This document shows positions 7,497-14,518 of a stretch of 17,216 nucleotides of DNA, piece by piece. The position numbers were made by a program, and so were the translations under genes. The stretch covers positions 1-17,216 of the forward strand of contig JBILUL010000101.1 in the NCBI GenBank assembly GCA_044371005.1. The letters run 5' to 3'. Under the pieces are notes generated by a model. That model was not told where the DNA came from. It did no database searches and saw only the letters and a list, made by a program, of their open reading frames with translations. Position 1 is the stretch's first letter. The number at the start of each line of letters is the position of its first letter. This DNA is from UBA2402 sp044371005 (lineage in GTDB: Bacteria; Planctomycetota; Phycisphaerae; Phycisphaerales; UBA1924).

Positions 7497-8877
7497 TGGC
7501 GGATCGAATCGCCCGGGAAAGGCCGCCCAGAGCCTCCGCGGAGTGCAGCGCAAATGGCCACGTGCGATCGAAGACCACGTCCGACAGTTCGGCCGAATCA
7601 TCGAGTTTCGCAGCGTCGTGTGCAAGTCCATCGAGGCGAGCCTGATGTGAGGTTCGCATGCGACCGAGAAGGTCGTGCAGCTGCCGGTAGAGAGTCGCAC
7701 GCAGCACGCGGTTGCCGCGAGCCTGTTCGAGTTGCGTGAGAAGCGACTGCTTGGCCGCCGCGGCGGCCGTGTCGTCGAGCAGTGAAGGGTCGTGCTGCGC
7801 GCGGTGTGCCAGCCAGTGGGCCTGAGCGATCTGCTGGGGCGTGGGGAGCTGGTGTGACTGCGCCATCGGGAGGTAGAGCGTCGCCGAGACGACGCACGTG
7901 GGAGCCAGCACCCAGTCGGGCATCCAAGCCTTGATCCATGCATCGGTGATCGTGTCGTAGCGTCCGCCGCCCATGCCGTGGACGAACAGATCGCACACGA
8001 ACAGGCGCATGAAGGCCGTGAGCAGCAGGGCGCGTGGTGCAAGCAGTGATGGATCGGTGTGGTCAAGGTCCGTCGAGAAGGCTGGGCGACGCACACCAGT
8101 GGTGGGATCGATGCGCCAGAGCGGGAGTTCCACGCTGCCGTCGTGGATGGCAAGGGGAGCCACGCGAGCGTGGGGGACCGCCGCCGCGGCGAGGTTGTAC
8201 TGCTGCACGCACGTAAGCGGATCGCGGCAGATGGCGGCCAGCAACTCCTCGAACCCCGGCGTCCGCGCGAGGGCGGAGGCAAAGACCATCTTGCCCCGTG
8301 GTGCATACGGGCTCATCGCTCGTTCAACGACTCGTGCCCACTGCGCGGCGAGGCTGGGCTCGCTTCGGTGCTCATCGAGCAGATCGAAGGTGTGCCCCAG
8401 TGCGAGTCGCACCTGCGGTGTGAGATTGTCGGGAAGTCTGGGAAGTGCGGTCGCGGGTGCCTGCCTCCCGGTGATCACTGTGTCGTTCTGCGGCGCGACG
8501 CGGATGGCCAGTCGCTGGGCGTCAAGCGTTGGAGCCGTGAGCAGTCCTGCGTCGTTGACATCCTGATCGACGACCACGTGCGACCATGCGCCATCCTGCA
8601 CTTCCTCGCTGAGAAGGTGCGAGAAGATGTACTTGGCGAGAATGCCCGCGTGCCACATGCCGGCCTGGTGGCCCGTCATGATCTGCACCCGCCGCTCGGG
8701 CAGGCCCAGTGCGGCGCGAGTCTGCACCTTGCGAGCCAGTGATCGCTGCGACGAGGCACGCAGCGTCACCGTCCAGCCACCCGGCGGCGGATCGATGAAG
8801 AGCGACGCGGCGGGGGGAGAGGTTCCCGCTTTGCTGGCGTTCAGGTTCGCTGTGCTCTGGTTCTTCACGCCCAGCAT
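7483..8877 (-). CDS. BshC-like protein (possible bacillithiol-type cysteine ligase homologue)
   Basis: A 464-aa cytoplasmic protein without signal peptide or membrane helix. Two blocks resemble BshC, the enzyme that adds cysteine to glucosaminyl-malate in bacillithiol synthesis. TGHQAGMWHAGILAKYIFSHLL (68-89) parallels the GGQQAGLLTGPLYTIHK region of B. subtilis BshC and is followed by VVVDQDVND. ALLLTAFMRLFVCDLFVHGMGGGRYD (about 283-308) parallels its TRPLMQEFLIPTLAFIAGPGE region. A C-terminal coiled coil (about 375-425) also fits that fold. These parallels are from memory, with no alignment run. The family is divergent and shorter than BshC (about 540 aa), so the substrate may differ. I chose the ATG at 8877 because it overlaps the upstream glycosyltransferase stop by 13 nt; the longer reading from 8976 lies deep inside that gene. 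Confidence 0.5.
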   Translation of the reverse strand: MLGVKNQSTANLNASKAGTSPPAASLFIDPPPGGWTVTLRASSQRSLARKVQTRAALGLPERRVQIMTGHQAGMWHAGILAKYIFSHLLSEEVQDGAWSHVVVDQDVNDAGLLTAPTLDAQRLAIRVAPQNDTVITGRQAPATALPRLPDNLTPQVRLALGHTFDLLDEHRSEPSLAAQWARVVERAMSPYAPRGKMVFASALARTPGFEELLAAICRDPLTCVQQYNLAAAAVPHARVAPLAIHDGSVELPLWRIDPTTGVRRPAFSTDLDHTDPSLLAPRALLLTAFMRLFVCDLFVHGMGGGRYDTITDAWIKAWMPDWVLAPTCVVSATLYLPMAQSHQLPTPQQIAQAHWLAHRAQHDPSLLDDTAAAAAKQSLLTQLEQARGNRVLRATLYRQLHDLLGRMRTSHQARLDGLAHDAAKLDDSAELSDVVFDRTWPFALHSAEALGGLSRAIRSAISGR

Positions 8878-9683
8878 TGTTCGGTGCTGCCGGCCTGCTG
8901 GCACGGGGGAAGGATGCACGGCTGACAGATTGTGACGGCCGGGTCCTTGGCCTCGCGCAGGCCCTGGGGCAGGCATGAGGCCTTGCGGGCCATCTCGCGG
9001 TGCAGGATGTGCCGGTAGTGCGTCAGGCGGTGCGTGGCATCATCGAGCTGGCCGCCAAAGGTGCGGGTCAGATCGTTGTAGATGAGTCGGACCGGGAGCT
9101 CTTCAATGCGAAGTCGAGCGGCGACCGCCTGCACCCAGAACTGCATCGGGAAGGCGTAACCACTGACAGTGGGGCGGAGCTTGCGGAGTGATTCCACCCG
9201 GTGAGCCTTGAAGCCGCAGAAAGCATCGGTGAGGCGCGTGCCGGTGTGCCGAAAGAGCCCGTCGTTGAGTTCGGCTGTGATGGTGGCGTTGATGGCTCGG
9301 CGCTCGGGCGGGGGAATGGTCCCATCCAGTGGCGGCAGCAGGTAGCGTGACCCGCTGATGATGTCGGCCTGGCCCGCGCGAGCACGCTCGAGAAAGTGCG
9401 GAATCGCCGCGGGTTCATGCTGCTCATCGCAGTCCATCGTGATCAGCCAGTCGTACCCCTCAGCGATCGAATACCGCATCGCATCCTTGAGGCTCTTGCC
9501 GTAGCCGCGATTCTTCGAGTGCCGGATGATCTCAACCGGGAATCGAGTGATCAGCGAGGGCGTGGCATCCGTGGATCCATCATCGATGACCAGCACGTTG
9601 GGGCATTGCTCAAGCACGCGGGCCAGGACGCCCTCGACGTAGCGAGCTTCGTTCAGGACCGGGATGGCCACAAGTGTCCGCAT
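8865..9683 (-). CDS. Glycosyltransferase family 2
   Basis: A GT-A fold transferase of 272 aa that would move a sugar from a nucleotide donor. It opens with MRTLVAIPVLNEARYV and has DDGSTD (34-39), KNRGYGKSLKDAM (58-70), the metal-binding DCD (84-86) in ITMDCDEQHEP, GSRY (111-114) and a GYAFPMQFWVQA block. This layout is like polyprenyl-phosphate (DPM1/ArnC-type) transferases but lacks the C-terminal membrane helices many of them have, so the acceptor is unknown. The last 35 residues hold four cysteines, including CQPCILPPC. The ATG at 9683 is preceded by AAAGGAG with 6-nt spacing, a strong ribosome-binding site. The stop overlaps the start of the BshC-like gene by 13 nt, so the two are probably translationally coupled. 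Confidence 0.88.
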   Translation of the reverse strand: MRTLVAIPVLNEARYVEGVLARVLEQCPNVLVIDDGSTDATPSLITRFPVEIIRHSKNRGYGKSLKDAMRYSIAEGYDWLITMDCDEQHEPAAIPHFLERARAGQADIISGSRYLLPPLDGTIPPPERRAINATITAELNDGLFRHTGTRLTDAFCGFKAHRVESLRKLRPTVSGYAFPMQFWVQAVAARLRIEELPVRLIYNDLTRTFGGQLDDATHRLTHYRHILHREMARKASCLPQGLREAKDPAVTICQPCILPPCQQAGSTEQCWA

Positions 9684-9742
9684 GACATGCTCCTTTCGCC
9701 GCGTCGAACCCGCAGCACCACGATAGGCCCACCCGAGGTGTC

Positions 9743-9762
9743 GTATCGATAAGTATCAATAC
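9743..9762. promoter_or_regulatory. Operator-like palindrome upstream of the GT2 gene
   Basis: GTATCGATA-AG-TATCAATAC: 9-bp arms with one mismatch and a 2-nt centre, about 60 nt upstream of the glycosyltransferase ATG and locally AT-rich. A dimeric repressor or activator could bind it. No convincing -35/-10 pair was found around it. Confidence 0.35.
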
Positions 9763-9839
9763 GTTCGCATCGCTCACCTGTTCGGATTCGGTGAAGGAGA
9801 ATGTTCAATGCAAGGCGTGTTTGGTCCTTGATCGGACTT

Positions 9840-11339
9840 TCAGCGCTTCGCGAAATCCACGATCACCGGCAGGTGATCCGCCGCAGCGGAGTCGCCCGCC
9901 TCCAGCTTCAGTTTCGTCAGCACTTCGGTGCTCAGTCGGCTCGTATCAAGCACGAACGCCTGACGCGACTTCACGGTTGCATCGGAATAGACCATCCAGT
10001 CAAGACGACCCGGCGTGAAGGGCGTGCCCGAATCCTTCCACGTGTAGTACGCCTGATCGCCATGCACCATCGCATCGGCTGCGGACATGTCCGTTCCATC
10101 GGTGTCGATCGAAGCACGCAGAAGATCAATCGGCGGGCGGCTGCCTACCAGGTTCATGTCACCGGCGACCAGTCGGATTGGTGGCGAACTCGCCGCGGCG
10201 CGCTCACTCATCGCCTTGTTGATCGCGCGGCATTCGGCCATGCGACGCCGATCCTCAACGCTGTCCTTGGTGCCGCGGCTCTTGAGATGGACTGATCCCG
10301 CGAGCACGGGTCCGATCGGGGTGTTGATCGTCGCACTCACGAACCGCACGGGGCGAGTCTCATCTTCACCCTTGTCGTTGCGGTAGGTGCAGGTGATGGG
10401 TTCGGAGGGGCCGGGCGTCAGCTCGAAGCGGGAGGCGATCAGGACGCCGCCGCCGTTGGCCATGGTGCCTGGTGCCTTGGCGACATACCAGGTGCCGCCG
10501 ATGTTGGTGGTGAACCATGTCTGCACCGCCGCGGCATCGCCTTTGTCCCATTCCTGCAGCAACAGAACATCCGGCTTGGTTGCCGCGATGATCCTCGCGA
10601 AAGGTGCAGGATTCTCCACGGGCTTGCTCATCTCGATGTTCCAGCTGAGCACGCGGATTGAATCGGTGCCCGGTGCCGGCGGGTCTTCTGCTGTCAGACG
10701 CTTGCCGCCGGGGCAGACCGGGTCGGTCTTCACTTCAAAGACCTCGCTGGCTGCCGCGATCGAGTCGTTGGATCCAAGGACCGCGGCGAAGCCGCGGATG
10801 GAGCCGGGTGCCAGCAGGCCGGTGGCGGGAAGCCCATCGTTCTTGTCGGGCGTCCGGCTGATGCGGGCTTCGTACCAGCTTGAGGCGTAGGTGGGCGCGA
10901 TGACGAAGTCGTAGTTTGAGGCCTCGAGCGGCGTGCGCTGGCCTGCACTGTTCAATCCCACGAGCTCAACGCCGTTCTTGCCGTTGGGCGAGAAGATGGC
11001 CATGAGGTCGGCACCGATGGCCGTCCCACTGAGCGTCATCGGCTTGCCGGTGGCCGGGTCGTTGTCGCAGTCGACGGCAAGTGCAACGCTGCGCTTCGCG
11101 GATTGCAGGGTGAACTGTTCATCAGCCACGGTGAAGCGGATGTACAGGTAGTGCTCGTCGGCAAACGCCGCGGCGTTGCCTGGCCATTCACTTGTGTCGC
11201 CATCAATCACGATCGACGTGAACTGCGGTTCTGCGGCCGCGACTTTGGCTTGACGGGCCGCGCACGCGCCTGCGAAGATGATCAAGGATGCCGCGGCAAA
11301 CGCAGCGGCGGACAGACGCAGCAAGGAATGAATGCTCAT
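9840..11339 (-). CDS. Probable lipoprotein: CBM9/DOMON-like domain plus endonuclease/exonuclease/phosphatase domain
   Basis: An exported 499-aa protein. The N-terminal hydrophobic segment ends in FAGAC, a plausible lipobox. Next is a beta-sandwich region with IDGDTSEWPG and ADEHYLYIRFTVAD, similar to CBM9/DOMON-like carbohydrate or heme-binding modules. The C-terminal half is an endonuclease/exonuclease/phosphatase domain with its usual landmarks: LSWNIE (Asn), LLLQEW (catalytic Glu), GSVHLKSRG, the AGDMN Asp/Asn pair, RLDWMVYSD, and the final DHLPVIVDF Asp-His pair. The substrate could be extracellular DNA, a phosphoester or a lipid; the sequence does not say which. The ATG at 11339 gives a compact signal peptide; an ATG at 11360 would add seven residues. 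It lies downstream of the beta-barrel gene on the same strand and may share its transcript. Confidence 0.85.
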   Translation of the reverse strand: MSIHSLLRLSAAAFAAASLIIFAGACAARQAKVAAAEPQFTSIVIDGDTSEWPGNAAAFADEHYLYIRFTVADEQFTLQSAKRSVALAVDCDNDPATGKPMTLSGTAIGADLMAIFSPNGKNGVELVGLNSAGQRTPLEASNYDFVIAPTYASSWYEARISRTPDKNDGLPATGLLAPGSIRGFAAVLGSNDSIAAASEVFEVKTDPVCPGGKRLTAEDPPAPGTDSIRVLSWNIEMSKPVENPAPFARIIAATKPDVLLLQEWDKGDAAAVQTWFTTNIGGTWYVAKAPGTMANGGGVLIASRFELTPGPSEPITCTYRNDKGEDETRPVRFVSATINTPIGPVLAGSVHLKSRGTKDSVEDRRRMAECRAINKAMSERAAASSPPIRLVAGDMNLVGSRPPIDLLRASIDTDGTDMSAADAMVHGDQAYYTWKDSGTPFTPGRLDWMVYSDATVKSRQAFVLDTSRLSTEVLTKLKLEAGDSAAADHLPVIVDFAKR

Positions 11340-11410
11340 GGAATCTCGAGTGCTTGACATGATTCAAGGAAGTGAATGTCGTTGAAGATCAGATGCAGAG
11401 GTCCTGGCAA

Positions 11411-12397
11411 TCAGAACCGCCACTGGAAGCCGCCGCCCAGGAAGGGCGTGGCATCCACGGCTTCTCGCTCAATGCGCTCACCGTTGGTGTCATCGAGCGT
11501 CAGCTCCTGCGCAAAGACCATGCCTCCGTAGAGGTTCAGGCTCACCTGACGCGAGAAGTTGTACGTGAGATCGAGCCCGACAGGAATGCGGCGGAAGCGA
11601 CCAACGCCTTCCGAGGCGGGGGCATCATCGTCGAGTCGGAAGTCGATGGATTCGATGCCGGCGCCGAACGCGATCTCAAAGGCTTCGGTTGGCGTGTAGA
11701 TCAGGGCCATCAACCGACGACCCACGCTGGGAGTGCTGCGAAGAGCGAGTTTGTCGCTGATCTGCCAGTCAATCGTGACGAGGGGCAGCACCGAGAAATC
11801 ATCTTCGAGCGGCGAACGCAGCGAGACGCCGCCGCCGATGCTGAAGCGATCGTTGACCTTGTAGGTGGCGCCGACGATGGCGCCGGCGGTGAGGGATTCA
11901 CCGATGTCAGCTCCATCGGCATACGTGGCGCGGCCGAAGACGCCGGCCACGTACGACCACTGCTCATTGATGCGGTTGGAAAACGTGAGCGTGAGGTCAA
12001 GGTCGTTGACCCCGCTCCACGGATCTCCGTCAACGGAGTCAAACGCAGTGGCATCCTTGAAATCGAAGTTCCAGTGTTCGGCTCCGAGCGCCACGCCGAT
12101 CTGCGAGTCGCTCAGCACCGGGAAGATCATCTGAAAGCCAGCGCCAAGGCGAGAGACCGACAACTCGCCCGCCGAATCGGTCAGGTCGGAAGCGAAGGCG
12201 TGGTCGGCGTACAGGTCAAAGGCGGCCCGCGCCTTGCGGTCTGCGGCGGGCGTGCTGAGTACCGGCCGGCGGGTCTCATCGACGACGGGCTGCACATCGA
12301 CCTTGGCGTCCTGGAAGGTCAGGGCCGGCTCAGCGACGGCGTGGGTGCCGCAGGTGGCGAGCATGAGAGCGATCAGTGAGAGTGTGCCACGTGTCAT
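11411..12397 (-). CDS. Secreted beta-barrel outer-membrane protein (planctomycete DUF6268-like)
   Basis: A 328-aa protein with signal peptide MTRGTLSLIALMLATCGTHAVA, followed by alternating amphipathic strands rich in aromatic and small residues (for example AAFDLYADHAFA, IGVALGAEHWNFDF, VSLNLYGGMVFA). It ends in GGGFQWRF; a terminal Phe is the usual signal for beta-barrel assembly machinery. The pattern fits outer-membrane barrels annotated DUF6268 in planctomycetes, recalled rather than searched. The function is unknown; porin-like or structural roles are possible. The ATG at 12397 has GGAG nine nt upstream; the reading could extend 46 residues further but without signal-peptide character. 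The EEP lipoprotein gene follows after a gap of 50-70 nt. Confidence 0.8.
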   Translation of the reverse strand: MTRGTLSLIALMLATCGTHAVAEPALTFQDAKVDVQPVVDETRRPVLSTPAADRKARAAFDLYADHAFASDLTDSAGELSVSRLGAGFQMIFPVLSDSQIGVALGAEHWNFDFKDATAFDSVDGDPWSGVNDLDLTLTFSNRINEQWSYVAGVFGRATYADGADIGESLTAGAIVGATYKVNDRFSIGGGVSLRSPLEDDFSVLPLVTIDWQISDKLALRSTPSVGRRLMALIYTPTEAFEIAFGAGIESIDFRLDDDAPASEGVGRFRRIPVGLDLTYNFSRQVSLNLYGGMVFAQELTLDDTNGERIEREAVDATPFLGGGFQWRF

Positions 12398-12526
12398 GTG
12401 AGAATGCTCCGCGCGTGAGTGAACCGTGAAGAGGCCCGTGAAACCGGGCCGCCGCCGCGACCGACGGAAGGGGAGTGTAGTGGGGGAGCCCGGCGGGGCG
12501 CATCGGCGGGAATGCCCGGGGGAAGC

Positions 12527-12573
12527 GTGTGGCAAAAAGCAAGCCGCGGCGTACGTTGACGTACGCCGCGGCT
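12527..12573 (-). terminator. Intrinsic terminator of the pseudopilin gene
   Basis: A 14-bp perfect stem (12542-12555 paired with 12560-12573) closed by a 4-nt loop (TCAA on the minus strand) is followed on that strand by TGCTTTTTGCC. It starts 56 nt past the pseudopilin stop codon. Both arms contain the octamer GCCGCGGC, which is over-represented in this window. Confidence 0.88.
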
Positions 12574-12628
12574 GAATGAAGGCTTGGTTGAGCAGTGCGG
12601 GCCGGTCTGCGGCCCTGCCGCGGCGGGA

Positions 12629-13630
12629 TCAATCGATGGTCTGGACGCGGTTGGAGCGACGACGATCGACGACGTTGATGCTCTTGGGGAAACGCTGGGT
12701 GTCGCTGGAGAAGAAGATGTTCTGGATGATGTCGGACTGTTCGATTGGAGTGCTGGGGGTGCTGCGGACGAAATCGGCGTGGCCGTCCGTGAAGACGAAT
12801 GAGCCACCCTCGCGACCCTGGTTGTCGACCGGGGCGTACCCGCCTGGGCCGCTGGCGCCCGCGGGGACGCCAAACGAGTTGAAGGCGCCGGCATTGCCGC
12901 CGCCATACCAGGCCAGCGTGCTCACATCGGGTCCGTTGGTTTCGTCGCCCCAGTAGGGCGCGGGGGTCACGATGTTGGGTTCATCGGTCTTGAGGCCCAC
13001 GATGTACAGGTACGAGATGTTGTACGAGATGACATCAGGTTCGCCGCCGGGCTGCTTGGGAATCTTCGAGGGTGCAGCGGTGTAGCTGGTGATCGTCGGC
13101 GTGGGCGAGTACGGGAAGCCGTACCAGCGATCTTCGCGATCGCGGGGGCTCACCAGGACACCCAGGCCTTCGAGATACGACCGCATGAGCGGCACAGTCT
13201 TGGGTGCTTCGCCGATGGCGGGGTTGTAGTAGTACGAGGCAGTGTCAGGGTTGAGGCTCAAGCCGCGGTACCCGTAGTGGCCGCTGGTGTCGCCATCGCC
13301 GACCTGATACAGGCTGAAGAGTCCGGCAACGCCGCCGTAGACGAACTGACCGCTCAGATAATCGTTGCTGCGGTAGTTGGGCGGAATCGGCATCACCGGA
13401 TGCCAGTTCTTCCACTCGTTGGCGTAGAGCGTCATGCTCAGCCCCATGGAGCGCAGGTTCGAGAGGTTCTTGGCATCCTGAGCCGTTCGACGGGCCTTGC
13501 CCAGTGCGGGCAGGAGGATGCCGATCAGCAGCGCAATCACCGCGATCACCACCAGCAGTTCGATCAGCGTGAATCCCCGGTCGCGACGGCTTTGGGCAGA
13601 GAGTCTCGTTGGTGTTGCGTTCCGATTCAT
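12629..13630 (-). CDS. Type II secretion/type IV pilin-like prepilin (pseudopilin)
   Basis: A 333-aa protein with a class III prepilin leader. A basic 19-residue leader ends in Gly (RRDRG), followed by the mature FTLIELLVVIAVIALLIGILLPALGKAR, where Glu24 is mature position 5 and the rest is the membrane-spanning N-terminal helix. A prepilin peptidase would cleave and methylate Phe20. The rest is a soluble, Tyr/Gly/Pro-rich domain with a late SFVFTDGHADFVRS block typical of the many planctomycete pseudopilin-like proteins (GspG/DUF1559 type). These abundant proteins have unclear roles: secretion, surface display or pili. The ATG at 13630 has GAGGAG eight nt upstream. It is a single gene, with its own terminator (12527-12573) and probable own promoter (13854-13883). 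Confidence 0.9.
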   Translation of the reverse strand: MNRNATPTRLSAQSRRDRGFTLIELLVVIAVIALLIGILLPALGKARRTAQDAKNLSNLRSMGLSMTLYANEWKNWHPVMPIPPNYRSNDYLSGQFVYGGVAGLFSLYQVGDGDTSGHYGYRGLSLNPDTASYYYNPAIGEAPKTVPLMRSYLEGLGVLVSPRDREDRWYGFPYSPTPTITSYTAAPSKIPKQPGGEPDVISYNISYLYIVGLKTDEPNIVTPAPYWGDETNGPDVSTLAWYGGGNAGAFNSFGVPAGASGPGGYAPVDNQGREGGSFVFTDGHADFVRSTPSTPIEQSDIIQNIFFSSDTQRFPKSINVVDRRRSNRVQTID

Positions 13631-13692
13631 CGTTCAAGCTCCTCGTCGGCTCTGTCGGATCACCCGGCAGTTGCTGCGACACGTTGATTCCA

Positions 13693-13724
13693 CCAGAAGT
13701 TGTCGAAACCAGAAGTCGTCGAAA
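13693..13724. repeat. 16-bp tandem pair in the pseudopilin leader
   Basis: CCAGAAGTTGTCGAAA (13693-13708) and CCAGAAGTCGTCGAAA (13709-13724) lie back to back with one mismatch, 63-94 nt upstream of the pseudopilin ATG. Slippage duplication or a paired binding site. Confidence 0.85.
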
Positions 13725-13853
13725 CATCCGGCGCGAATCACGCCGGGGTTGCCCACTGGTCCACTATGCACACCTGTGAACCCGACTCTCAGGAGCAACG
13801 GATCCTGGCTCCTGCAGTGTGACGCCGCAGAAGAAGACCGCGGTACTCTCGTT

Positions 13854-13883
13854 ACGCTAACACGCCACACGCCGCATTGTCAA
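13854..13883 (-). promoter_or_regulatory. Candidate sigma-70-type promoter of the pseudopilin gene
   Basis: On the minus strand a perfect TTGACA (13883-13878) is followed, 18 nt later, by TAGCGT (13859-13854), which keeps the key T1, A2 and T6 of the -10 consensus. A transcript would have a leader of about 215 nt. The -35 is strong; the -10 is weak. Confidence 0.42.
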
Positions 13884-14019
13884 GCAAAAGATTCTCGGAA
13901 CAATCAGCATTCGCTCGCGACAATTCGACCTTTTTTCCGTGCCAAACCCCGGTTCCATCACGTGGCTTCGATCGTCCAGTAACCTGCGGAAAATCCAATG
14001 TGAACAGTTACACGAAGAC

Positions 14020-14042
14020 TGAAACGGTTACAAAACGTTTCA
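14020..14042. promoter_or_regulatory. Operator-like 23-bp inverted repeat
   Basis: TGAAACG (14020-14026) and CGTTTCA (14036-14042) are perfect 7-bp arms separated by 9 nt, in the AT-richer core between the divergent pseudopilin and dockerin genes. The geometry suits a dimeric regulator, and its central position could let it act on both genes. No regulator family is recognisable from the site. Confidence 0.4.
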
Positions 14043-14313
14043 TAGCTGTCAGGGAGTGATTTTTCAGCGTTCTTGCGTCGAAAAGCACACAAATGCATGC
14101 GTGGATCGGTGTTGGTTCACGGTACAGTTAAGTGGTCTGTATCAGCGCATTTTCAATGGCGCTGCCGCGAACCAGCCCGTTGCGGATCATTTCCGCCCCT
14201 CTCCGGGCGGGGTGCCGGAGCGTTGGAGGCTGGTCAGCGGGCGAACAGCGTGGTGCGGGTGCTCGTACTCGGGCGTTGTGACGGTTGGGAGATCAGCTCT
14301 CTTCGGGTGCGTC

Positions 14314-14333
14314 GCCGAAAGTCAGCTTTCGGC
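14314..14333 (+). other. Perfect 8-bp hairpin in the dockerin-gene leader
   Basis: GCCGAAAG-TCAG-CTTTCGGC: a perfect 8-bp stem with a 4-nt loop, about 185 nt before the dockerin gene start. No T-run follows. With two smaller hairpins upstream it suggests a folded 5' leader or small RNA. Confidence 0.5.
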
Positions 14334-14436
14334 AGCGAGTTCCGGGAGAGGGCATCTGCAGTCGGCACGATTCCTGACGCGGCGATTCGCGTTCAGCGTT
14401 GTTGAGGCGTGACTGGTCCGGACAGATCTGTGTGTT

Positions 14437-14481
14437 CTCGTTCGAGTGTGACTTGTTCGAGCGTTTCTTGTTCGAGTGTGT
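14437..14481 (+). repeat. Three 15-bp tandem repeats in the dockerin-gene leader
   Basis: Units 14437-14451, 14452-14466 and 14467-14481 share the core TTCGAG(T/C)GT and are exactly 15 nt each: CTCGTTCGAGTGTGA, CTTGTTCGAGCGTTT, CTTGTTCGAGTGTGT. They end 25 nt before the GGAGG. Exact period and position suggest a repeated binding site for protein or RNA, or simple slippage. Confidence 0.85.
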
Positions 14482-14505
14482 ACGAGAGAGTTCTCAAACT
14501 TTGTT

Positions 14506-14510
14506 GGAGG
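14506..14510 (+). promoter_or_regulatory. Ribosome-binding site deciding the dockerin gene start
   Basis: GGAGG with 8-nt spacing to the ATG at 14519. It excludes the 40-codon longer reading from 14399, which would be translated from the repeat region and would bury the signal peptide. Confidence 0.85.
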
Positions 14511-14518
14511 CAGTTCTC

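Larger units (their letters stand above)
13631..14518. other. 888-bp divergent intergenic region with AT-richer core and structured leaders
   Basis: No protein gene is supported here. On the pseudopilin side are a 16-bp tandem pair (13693-13724), a 7-bp hairpin CAGGAGC/GCTCCTG (13790-13814) and a promoter candidate. The core, about 13880-14100, is clearly AT-richer than the flanking genes and holds a 23-bp palindrome (14020-14042) and a T6 run. On the dockerin side are hairpins at 14144-14163, 14193-14210 and 14314-14333, then a 15-bp triple repeat (14437-14481) just before the ribosome-binding site. It probably carries the promoters of both divergent genes and a long structured leader for the dockerin gene, or a small RNA. 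Short readings on both strands (up to 118 codons) look like chance. Confidence 0.6.

Noticed and set aside
8878..8976. 33-residue longer N-terminus for the BshC-like protein
   Set aside because: It would overlap the glycosyltransferase by 112 nt and adds no recognisable domain; the ATG at 8877 gives a short coupling overlap.
13634..13870. 78-codon minus-strand frame ending just before the pseudopilin gene
   Set aside because: No ribosome-binding site, Arg/Ser-rich without motifs, and it contains the 16-bp tandem pair and a hairpin; better explained as the leader region.
14056..14412. Two overlapping plus-strand frames of 118 and 110 codons
   Set aside because: They overlap in different frames, lack ribosome-binding sites and cover hairpins; more likely leader or non-coding RNA.
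14437..14481. Short CRISPR-like array
   Set aside because: The three 15-nt units are directly contiguous with no spacers, and no cas gene is present.
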